28,816 bases of DNA from an uncultured Oscillospiraceae bacterium (GTDB taxonomy: Bacteria > Bacillota > Clostridia > Oscillospirales > Oscillospiraceae), in assembly GCA_910589085.1 (NCBI GenBank), contig CAJUSG010000004.1:1-28816 (forward strand), read 5' to 3'. The translations under genes were made by a program, and so were the position numbers. This document shows positions 1 through 5,998 of the stretch, piece by piece (the first letter of the stretch is position 1; each line of letters begins with the position of its first letter). Under the pieces are notes generated by a model, which was not told the origin of the DNA, did not search any database, and saw nothing but the letters and a program-made list of their open reading frames with translations.

Positions 1-737
1 CGGGTGGGCATGAGGGAGATGCCCATCATGGTCTTGACGACGGGAATCCCCGTCCCCTCGGCCAGCTCCAGCAGCTCGGCCTGGGCGCCGGCCAGCCAGA
101 CGCCTCCGCCGGCGCAGATAATGGGCTGTTTGGCCCTGCCGATGGCCTCCACCACCCGCTTGATCTGTAAATCGTTGCCCTTCACGCTGGGCTTGTAGCC
201 CCGGATGGCGACCTCCTCCGGCCAGTCGAAGTGCTTCAGACTCTGCTCCTGCACGTCGATGGGGATGTCGATCAAAACCGGGCCGGGCCGGCCAGTGGAG
301 GCGATATGAAAGGCCTCACGGACCACCCGGGGGATCTGATTGGGGTCCTTCACCAGGTAGCTGTGCTTGGAGAAGGGGGCCACCGCGCCGGTGATGTCCA
401 CCTCCTGGAAGATGTCCCGGCCCAGCAGGTGGCTGGGCACCTGGCCGGTGATGGCCACCATGGGGATGGAGTCCATGTAGGCGGTGGCGATGCCGGTAAT
501 CAGGTTGGTGGCCCCCGGGCCGGAGGTCACCATGCACACCCCCACCCTGCCGCTCACACGGGCGTAGCCCGAGGCCATATGCCCCGCGTTCTGCTCGGTG
601 CGCACCAGGGTGTAGCCAATCTCGGGCACATCCTTCAGAGCGTCCACAGCGGGGCAGATGGTGGCCCCGGCGTAGCCGAAGATGTGGGTCACGCCCTCCC
701 GCTTTAAGCTCTCGATGAGCGCCTGCGCTCCGTTCAT
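1..737 (-). CDS. ilvB: Acetolactate synthase large subunit, N-terminal part (cut by window edge)
   Basis: The enzyme is thiamine-diphosphate dependent and condenses pyruvate with pyruvate or 2-oxobutyrate, the first common step of branched-chain amino acid synthesis. About 245 residues are visible. The N-terminal ThDP-binding domain has GYAGATICPAVDAL (residues 21-34) and the catalytic glutamate at about 48 in RTEQNAGHMASGYAR. It is followed by TSGPGATN, a stretch matching DSIPMVAITGQVP, and the start of the central domain. The ATG at 735-737 is preceded on the minus strand by GGAGGTGA. The gene is open at the left edge, so the C-terminal ThDP and FAD regions are outside. It sits just behind a T-box leader, so its expression should follow aminoacyl-tRNA charging. 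Biosynthetic IlvB is preferred over a catabolic AlsS because of that leader. Confidence 0.95.
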   Translation of the reverse strand, partial: MNGAQALIESLKREGVTHIFGYAGATICPAVDALKDVPEIGYTLVRTEQNAGHMASGYARVSGRVGVCMVTSGPGATNLITGIATAYMDSIPMVAITGQVPSHLLGRDIFQEVDITGAVAPFSKHSYLVKDPNQIPRVVREAFHIASTGRPGPVLIDIPIDVQEQSLKHFDWPEEVAIRGYKPSVKGNDLQIKRVVEAIGRAKQPIICAGGGVWLAGAQAELLELAEGTGIPVVKTMMGISLMPT

Positions 738-761
738 AAAACGTCACCTCCAAAAAACAAA

Positions 762-1001
762 AAAGCCTCGTCCTAATCATAATAGGACGAAGCCGAATAC
801 TCCGTGGTACCACCTAAATTCATGGCTCTGCCATGCGCTCGTTGCCCCGTAACGGAGGGAAACCGTTCCAACCTACTGCGGCCTTCCGCCGGTTCAGCCG
901 GACTGCTTGCGGGTGAGGTTCGGCGGGAGGTCCTTCACAGGCGCTCGCACCAGCCGCGCCCTCTCTTCAGATCCAGACAAGCCTACTGTCCCGGTCATTG
1001 C
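762..1001 (-). promoter_or_regulatory. T-box riboswitch leader of ilvB
   Basis: Read on the minus strand, the leader begins with a Stem I-like segment (GCAATGACCGGGACAG, then GAAGAGAGGGCG). It ends with the T-box core AGGTGGTACCACGG (about 803-816), followed at once by a strong hairpin (GTCCTA/TAGGAC arms, about 765-793) and a T-tract. That is the normal antiterminator/terminator pair. In the specifier-loop position the sequence reads GAAC-CUC-ACC, so the specifier codon is most likely CUC (leucine), which fits an ilv/leu operon. The T-box call is firm; the codon assignment is by eye from the conserved flanking pattern. Confidence 0.92.
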
Positions 1002-1022
1002 TTTTGTGGATGATTGCTCACT

Positions 1023-1051
1023 ATCTTACCCCATTCGCATCCGTTTGTCAA
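1023..1051 (-). promoter_or_regulatory. Sigma-A promoter of the T-box/ilvB transcript
   Basis: The minus strand shows TTGACA (1046-1051), a 17-base spacer and TAAGAT (1023-1028). Transcription would start near 1016, just before Stem I of the T-box leader. Confidence 0.8.
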
Positions 1052-1104
1052 TTCCTTTTTTTGCTTCCCCACAAAAATCCGCCTTTCAGGGGGAAAAGAG
1101 AGGC

Positions 1105-1126
1105 GGCCTGTCCCACAGGACAGACC
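1105..1126 (-). terminator. Hairpin downstream of the zinc-ribbon membrane protein gene
   Basis: Nine-base arms (1105-1113 and 1118-1126, one G-U pair) close a four-base loop about 30 bases after the stop codon of the minus-strand gene. No clean T-tract follows, so this may be a weak terminator or a 3'-end stabilising hairpin. Confidence 0.4.
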
Positions 1127-1153
1127 GTTGAAGACAGGCCCGGTACGCGGCCC

Positions 1154-1549
1154 TCAGCTTTTTTCCTGGAAGCTGGCGCCGCAGCCCCGGCAGGTGACGG
1201 TGATCTTGCCCTTTCCCCGGGGGACCCTGAGCTGCTGGCCGCAGCTGGGGCACTTGAAATAGACATGCTCCTTGTCCCGGCGGATGGCGCGCCGCAGGCG
1301 CAGCCAGCTCAGCACGGGGGCGGCCAAGCGCATAAACCGGACATTTTCCGCCTGACGCCGGGCGCCGTTCCGGGACAGCAGCCGGAAGATGGTGACGGCC
1401 AGCAGCGCCAGGCTTGCCCAGTACAGAAGCTCCAGACGGACCAAGAGGAATATCAGATAGAGCAGCAGATAAAGGCCCATCAGGAACAGATTCAGCTGAT
1501 CGTTTCCGTAGCGGCCATACATAAATCGCTGGATCGCGTTGCGGATCAT
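1154..1549 (-). CDS. Small membrane protein with C-terminal zinc ribbon
   Basis: The protein has 131 residues. An N-terminal cytoplasmic stub is followed by one or two closely spaced hydrophobic segments (about residues 21-57), a basic linker (RNGARRQ and RLRRAIRRD), and a C-terminal zinc ribbon built from CPSCGQQL and CRGCGASF (Cys pairs about 100-103 and 120-123). This looks like a membrane-anchored zinc-ribbon protein of unknown role. The ATG start has GGAGG six bases upstream. It has its own promoter and is divergent from the dCMP deaminase. I do not recognise a named family and assign no function. Confidence 0.75.
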   Translation of the reverse strand: MIRNAIQRFMYGRYGNDQLNLFLMGLYLLLYLIFLLVRLELLYWASLALLAVTIFRLLSRNGARRQAENVRFMRLAAPVLSWLRLRRAIRRDKEHVYFKCPSCGQQLRVPRGKGKITVTCRGCGASFQEKS

Positions 1550-1609
1550 AGCGCGCCTCCTTGGCTGAACAGGGACGGCAGGCGGGAGCCGCCTGCCAGA
1601 TATGGTCCT

Positions 1610-1638
1610 ATGATAACGCCTCTCCCCCGCCCCGTCAA
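1610..1638 (-). promoter_or_regulatory. Promoter of the zinc-ribbon membrane protein gene
   Basis: On the minus strand: TTGACG (1633-1638), 17 bases, TATCAT (1610-1615). The leader then contains a perfect 9-bp hairpin (1578-1586 with 1590-1598) ahead of the ribosome binding site; it has no T-tract, so it is more likely an mRNA-stability element than a terminator. Confidence 0.65.
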
Positions 1639-1721
1639 GGAGATATTCGTAAACAATATGTAAATTTCACCGGAAATTATACACCTTTCCGGGGGCTGGA
1701 CGGCCTTTCGCAGGGAAAGAC

Positions 1722-1750
1722 TTGCGGGGCGGCGAAAAATAAGCTATACT
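1722..1750 (+). promoter_or_regulatory. Promoter of the dCMP deaminase gene
   Basis: TTGCGG (1722-1727), 17 bases, TATACT (1745-1750). The short leader leads to AAAGGAGGG and the ATG at 1787. Confidence 0.7.
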
Positions 1751-1786
1751 GTCGTGTGAATCAAAACGTTAAAGGAGGGTCCGCCC

Positions 1787-2269
1787 ATGGACCGCATCGA
1801 CAAGGAAAACTACTATCTGGACATCGCCGAGACGGTGCTGGAGCGCTCCACCTGTCTGCGCCGGTGCTACGGCGCCATCATTGTCAAAAACGACGAGATC
1901 GTCTCCACCGGCTACAACGGCGCCCCCAGAGGACGGAAAAACTGCATGGACCTGGGCTTCTGCGCCCGGGAGGCCCTGAATATCCCCTCGGGACAGCGAT
2001 ATGAGCTGTGCCGCTCGGTCCATGCGGAGATGAACGCCATTATTTCCGCCGCCCGCCGGGACACCCTGGGCGCTACCCTGTATCTGGCCGGCCGGGAGGC
2101 CAAAAGCGGCGAGCTGCTCCACGACGCCACCTCCTGCTCCATGTGCCGCCGCCTCATCATCAACGCCGGCATCGACCGGGTGGTGATCCGCAGCACCCGG
2201 CAGGATTACTCCGTGGTCCAGGTGGAGGACTGGGTCCGGGAGGATGACTCCCTGCCCCGGCAGGTTTAG
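1787..2269 (+). CDS. dCMP deaminase family protein (ComEB-like)
   Basis: This 160-residue member of the zinc-dependent cytidine/deoxycytidylate deaminase superfamily probably deaminates dCMP to dUMP to feed dTMP synthesis. The zinc and catalytic motif HAEMNAI (about residue 79) and the second zinc pair SCSMCRR (about 125-131) are intact. CYGAIIVKNDEIVSTGYNGAPRG near the N-terminus is the typical substrate-loop segment of this family. The length matches single-domain dCMP deaminases. The start follows AAAGGAGGG and a good promoter, and the gene appears monocistronic. A late-competence ComEB label is also used for this family, but no competence genes are nearby. Confidence 0.92.
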   Translation: MDRIDKENYYLDIAETVLERSTCLRRCYGAIIVKNDEIVSTGYNGAPRGRKNCMDLGFCAREALNIPSGQRYELCRSVHAEMNAIISAARRDTLGATLYLAGREAKSGELLHDATSCSMCRRLIINAGIDRVVIRSTRQDYSVVQVEDWVREDDSLPRQV

Positions 2270-2323
2270 CGCGCTGCCCCTTGATCGGGGCAAAAAACGG
2301 CCGCTCCCTTTGCAAAAATTCCC

Positions 2324-2352
2324 TTGTGTGTTTCCGAAAGTTGTGGTATAGT
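2324..2352 (+). promoter_or_regulatory. Promoter of the stalk-domain secreted protein gene
   Basis: TTGTGT (2324-2329), 17 bases, TATAGT (2347-2352). It implies an unusually long leader of about 295 nt. The first half of that leader (2360-2518) holds a nested palindrome with CCCC-TTTTACAA-GGGG at its core and no gene. Confidence 0.6.
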
Positions 2353-2518
2353 AGGGCTACGAGGCAAATAAAGGCAGAGCGCGGGGGACTCGCCCTCCCC
2401 CACGCCCCTATGCGGGAGAAAACGCCTCCCACACAACAGCTATGCTGCGCCAGCCCTCATTATACCGGAAACAGCCCCCTTTTACAAGGGGAGGTTGGAG
2501 GGTTTGTGTCTGATAAAT

Positions 2519-2617
2519 GCGGTGTGGGGTTTGATATCCCGCACCGCTTTTGTTTGTCTCGGCGGTAAACGCCCCGGAGGGCGCCGCATTTTGCCCTCCG
2601 AGGGTGGTGCCGCTGAG
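2519..2617 (+). promoter_or_regulatory. Structured 5' leader RNA (type shared with 21020-21120)
   Basis: Two consecutive structures are visible. The first hairpin is 2519-2528 with 2538-2547 (GCGGTG/CACCGC arms). The second is a two-layer stem: 2558-2565 pairs with 2610-2617, 2570-2574 pairs with 2602-2606, and an inner perfect 8-bp hairpin is 2575-2582 with 2593-2600. The tail then reads into TTGAGAGGAAGG, the ribosome binding site for the ATG at 2655. A leader of the same layout but different arm sequence precedes the SLH gene at 21146. It is presumably cis-regulatory or mRNA-stabilising; ligand and mechanism are unknown. Confidence 0.6.
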
Positions 2618-2654
2618 ATATTCCCTAAAAACAAAATTGAGAGGAAGGAAACAC

Positions 2655-3824
2655 ATGAAAAAGAAAACCCTGTCCCTCGCGCTGGCTCTGGCCATGTGCC
2701 TGAGCCTGACCGTTCCCGCATTTGCGGAAGAGGACCCCGATGCCCCTATGTCTGTGGAAGAAGGGCTGAAAAATGTCGTTTTGGAGGTGGAAATTGGCGA
2801 TTTGGAGCCTGAAGATATTCAGGTAAAGAAATCCTTAACGTTGAGAGAGTACGATGACGAGGATTGGGAGACCCCTATCATCAGCGAGAAGAATGGCTAT
2901 TACGCGATTAAGAAAGACACCGTATTTACGGTTTCCCACAACGGTACACAGGATGACGGTTCCTATATCCGCGTATATCTGACGGTTTTCGAGGACTTTG
3001 GAGACGGCGTCTATGAGTGGGTAGATTGGCCCCACAGCTACTATCTGACGCGAAACGCTGGTTTTATTGGAGATGTTATGGACCCGGATTCGGACGGAAT
3101 CGGCGGTCTGGTGGAACTTCACGCGGGACAGTCGGTTCAGTTCACGATAGCGGATGATTGGTATTATGAAAATGGCGTCAATGCGCTTTACGAATTCAGA
3201 ACGGTTATCTACTATCCTCAGTATGACTACTCCTACTGGAGGACCTATCACTATTTTCAGGTCGATGAGGCCGCCTACAACGCCGCCGTGGCCAAGGGAC
3301 CCTCCGCTCAGCCTGAGCAGCCCACCGACCCCGAGCCCACCACCCCTCCCGCCGAGACTATCCCCGCCAGCGGCACGGCGGTGGCCAGCACCCAGACCGT
3401 CACCGTGGACGGCAAGGCGGTGGAGTTCCAGATGTACGCCCTGGTGGACGAAAACGGCAACGGCACCAACTACATCAAGCTCCGGGACATGGCTCAGGTC
3501 CTGAACGGCACCGAGGCCCAGTTCTCCGTGGGCTATGACAACGCCAGCAAGTCCATCTCCGTGGCCACCGGCGAGGCCTACACCTCCACCGGCAGCGAGA
3601 TGACCACCCCCTTCTCCGGCGACCGGGCCTACACCGGCGGCAGCCAGTCCATCCAGGTGGACGGCGAGGCCACAGAGATGACTGCCATCACCCTGCTGGA
3701 CGACGCCGGCGGCGGCTACAACTACTTCAAGCTCCGTGACCTGGGCAAGGCCCTGGGCTTCAACGTGGGCTGGAGCAAAGAGGCCGGCGTGTTTATCGAG
3801 AGCGACAAGCCCTACGCGGAATAA
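2655..3824 (+). CDS. Secreted protein with copper-amine-oxidase-like stalk domain
   Basis: The protein has 389 residues, exported by a Sec signal peptide (MKKKTLSLALALAMCL, cleavage after PAFA). An N-terminal extracellular region of about 185 residues, acidic and rich in Tyr/Trp/Asp, has no family I recognise. A Pro/Thr linker (PEQPTDPEPTTPPAE) follows, then a C-terminal stalk domain with two half-repeats marked NYIKLRDMAQ and NYFKLRDLGKAL, as in the copper amine oxidase N-terminal domain found in clostridial cell-surface proteins. I chose the ATG at 2655 because it gives the signal peptide and follows GAGAGGAAGG; the frame is open upstream but within the leader. The first half of the gene is clearly less GC-rich than the second. 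The signal peptide and leader match the transposon-borne SLH gene. Confidence 0.8.
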   Translation: MKKKTLSLALALAMCLSLTVPAFAEEDPDAPMSVEEGLKNVVLEVEIGDLEPEDIQVKKSLTLREYDDEDWETPIISEKNGYYAIKKDTVFTVSHNGTQDDGSYIRVYLTVFEDFGDGVYEWVDWPHSYYLTRNAGFIGDVMDPDSDGIGGLVELHAGQSVQFTIADDWYYENGVNALYEFRTVIYYPQYDYSYWRTYHYFQVDEAAYNAAVAKGPSAQPEQPTDPEPTTPPAETIPASGTAVASTQTVTVDGKAVEFQMYALVDENGNGTNYIKLRDMAQVLNGTEAQFSVGYDNASKSISVATGEAYTSTGSEMTTPFSGDRAYTGGSQSIQVDGEATEMTAITLLDDAGGGYNYFKLRDLGKALGFNVGWSKEAGVFIESDKPYAE

Positions 3825-3828
3825 TATA

Positions 3829-3864
3829 AAATCAGGGACCGCAGCCGCGGTCCCTGATTTTTTT
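3829..3864. terminator. Bidirectional terminator between stalk-protein gene and RNase J
   Basis: A perfect 14-bp stem (3829-3842 with 3847-3860) with a four-base loop is flanked by A and T runs on its two sides. It serves both convergent genes; the T-run overlaps the RNase J stop codon. Confidence 0.9.
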
Positions 3865-5521
3865 ATACCTCCATGATAACAGGCAGGATCATGGGGGAAC
3901 GCTTGGTTTTCTTGTACAGGTAGCCGGACAGATCGCCCTTGATGGCACCCTTGATGGCCGACCAGTCGGTGGAGCAGCGGGTATCCACGTTCTGGAGGGC
4001 CTCCATGGCCACCTGGCGCAGCTCCTCCATCAGGCCCTCGGACTCCTTCACATAGACAAAGCCCCTGGTGATGATGTCCGGGCCGGAGACCAGCGCTCCG
4101 TCCTCCCCGGACATGGACAGTACCACCACAATAACGCCGTCCTGGGCCAGATGCCGCCGGTCCCGCAGGACCACGCTGCCCACATCCCCCACGCCGTAGC
4201 CGTCCACGAAGACCTGCCCGGCGGTGACCGTCCCCGCCAGCTTGGCGGAGTTGGGGGTGAACTCCATCACCCGCCCGATGTCGCTGATGAGGATGTGGTT
4301 GGGCTCCATCCCCATCTGCCGGGCCAGCTTGGCGTGAATCTGAAGCATACGCTGCTCGCCGTGGACCGGAATGAAGAACTTGGGCTTGACCAGGGCGTGG
4401 ACGATTTTCAGCTCCTCCTGGCAGGCGTGGCCCGAGACGTGGAGGGCCAGCTCCCGCTCGTTCAGCACCTCCACCCCCTTGCGGTAGAGCTCGTTGACCA
4501 CGTTGCCGATGGCGTTCTCGTTGCCCGGGATGGCGGAGGCGGAGATAATCACCCGGTCGCCCGGGAGCAGGTCCACCTGCCGGTGGGTGTTGAAGGCCAT
4601 GCGGGTGAGGGCCGACATGGTTTCACCCTGGCTGCCGGTGGTGATGATGCACACCCGGTCCTTGGGCAGAGAGCGGATGTGGTTCAGATCCATGAGGATG
4701 CCGTCTGGGATGTTCATATAGCCCAGCTCGGTGGACACCTTCATCACGTTCTCCATGGACCGGCCGGTGACGGCCACCTTCCGGCCGTAGCGGTCAGCCA
4801 CGTCGATGATCTGCTGGATGCGGTCCACGTTGGAGGCGAAGGTGGTGACGATGATGCGCTCCTGACAGCCCCGAAACAGGGCGTCGAAGGAGGCCCCCAC
4901 GCTGCGCTCAGAGCGGGTGTAGCCCGGGCGCTCCACGTTGGTGGAGTCGGCCAGCAGGGCCAGCACCCCCTCCTTCCCCAGCTCGCCCAGCCGGGCCAGG
5001 TCCATCATGCCCCCCTGGATGGGGGTGGCGTCGATCTTGAAGTCGCCGGTGTGGACGCATACGCCCGCCGGGCACTTGATGGCAAAGGCCACCGCGTCGG
5101 CAATGGAGTGGTTCACATGGATGAACTCCACGCTGAACCGCCCCGCCTTGACCACGTCCCCCGCCTCGCAGGTGATGAGCTTGGTCTTGTTCAGCAGCCG
5201 GTGCTCCTCCAGCTTCAGCTTGATGAGCCCCGCCGACATGCGGGTGGCGTAGATGGGGGCGTTTACCGACCGCAGCACGTAGGGCAGCGCCCCGATGTGG
5301 TCCTCATGGCCGTGGGTGATGAAGATGCCCCGGATCTTGTTCTGGTTCTTGATGAGGTAGGTGACGTCGGGGATGACCACGTCGATGCCGTACATGTCGT
5401 CATCGGGGAAGCCCATGCCGCAGTCCACTACGATGATGTCGCCGCCGTACTCGTAGACGGTGAGGTTCTTGCCGATCTCGTTGAGACCGCCAAGAGAAAT
5501 AATTTTCAGTTTTTCTGCCAT
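3863..5521 (-). CDS. rnjA: Ribonuclease J
   Basis: This metallo-beta-lactamase/beta-CASP nuclease combines 5'-to-3' exonuclease and endonuclease activity and acts in mRNA decay and rRNA maturation. At 552 residues it has the usual family length. The metal site HGHEDHIGA is at residues 70-78, followed by VHTGDFKID, the beta-CASP segment (VTTFASNVDRIQQIIDVA), the late HVSGHACQEEL and PVHGEQ motifs, and the C-terminal domain. The start is ATG with AAGGAG five bases upstream. No pseudogene signs are seen. It has no clear operon partner, with a 477-base gap upstream. RNase J1 versus J2 cannot be settled from this window, so the symbol is provisional. Confidence 0.95.
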   Translation of the reverse strand: MAEKLKIISLGGLNEIGKNLTVYEYGGDIIVVDCGMGFPDDDMYGIDVVIPDVTYLIKNQNKIRGIFITHGHEDHIGALPYVLRSVNAPIYATRMSAGLIKLKLEEHRLLNKTKLITCEAGDVVKAGRFSVEFIHVNHSIADAVAFAIKCPAGVCVHTGDFKIDATPIQGGMMDLARLGELGKEGVLALLADSTNVERPGYTRSERSVGASFDALFRGCQERIIVTTFASNVDRIQQIIDVADRYGRKVAVTGRSMENVMKVSTELGYMNIPDGILMDLNHIRSLPKDRVCIITTGSQGETMSALTRMAFNTHRQVDLLPGDRVIISASAIPGNENAIGNVVNELYRKGVEVLNERELALHVSGHACQEELKIVHALVKPKFFIPVHGEQRMLQIHAKLARQMGMEPNHILISDIGRVMEFTPNSAKLAGTVTAGQVFVDGYGVGDVGSVVLRDRRHLAQDGVIVVVLSMSGEDGALVSGPDIITRGFVYVKESEGLMEELRQVAMEALQNVDTRCSTDWSAIKGAIKGDLSGYLYKKTKRSPMILPVIMEV

Positions 5522-5998
5522 AATAACTCCTTATTTTATCATTTATGTATGGGTTTGAAATATCCTGACAGAAAAATCCATGAAAAAGCAGCCATGCCCT
5601 TCGCACAGCAGCCAGACGAAAAAACGCCCCCGCTCCGGCCCTGCCTCGCCGGTGAGGGATACAGTCCCTTCGCCTTCCCATGGTTTTCTGTCTCCCCGGT
5701 CCGTCCCCGCCTGTCCTACGGTTCAGGGGCCGCGGAATATATTTAGACGCCGGGGCGGGAGACGTCCTCCCGGCCCCTTTGGCGTTTAAATCAAATCTGT
5801 TGTTCTGCTGACCGTTCCGCGCGTAGGGCGGGACGACCCCGGCCCGCCGCCTGCTCTGAAATCTCTGTCTGATATAAGGCGCGCCGAGTCGTCGCACCCT
5901 ACAGAGCGGCGGATATCCGCAAGGCATAATAGATGTTTATAGTTTACCACACTTCTCCTGAAAAGTATACTATGCGTTTCAGAAGAACAAATATGCCC
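5522..5998. other. Gene-free interval upstream of RNase J
   Basis: No credible gene lies in these 477 bases; the open frames crossing it are shadows. It holds a long imperfect hairpin at 5744-5788 (GACGCC/GGCGTT outer arms, GGGGCGGGAG inner arm), which could sit in the RNase J leader or the 3' end of the upstream minus-strand transcript, and a palindromic repeat element at 5823-5902. A weak minus-strand promoter-like pair lies close to the RNase J start and is not convincing. Confidence 0.6.
5823..5902. repeat. GTAGGG-ended inverted-repeat element (MITE-like)
   Basis: The arms at about 5823-5848 and 5878-5902 are imperfect inverted repeats (roughly 21 of 26 positions match), beginning GTAGGG and ending CCCTAC, separated by about 30 bases. 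Size and ends resemble the element at 9040-9132 although the arms differ. It is intergenic and non-coding. A short non-autonomous element or a REP-type sequence is likely. Confidence 0.55.

Noticed and set aside
2275..2292. TGCCCC-TTGATC-GGGGCA hairpin after the dCMP deaminase as its terminator
   Set aside because: On the plus strand it is followed by A residues, not T, and on the minus strand the T-run comes before the hairpin. It is not a canonical intrinsic terminator in either direction.
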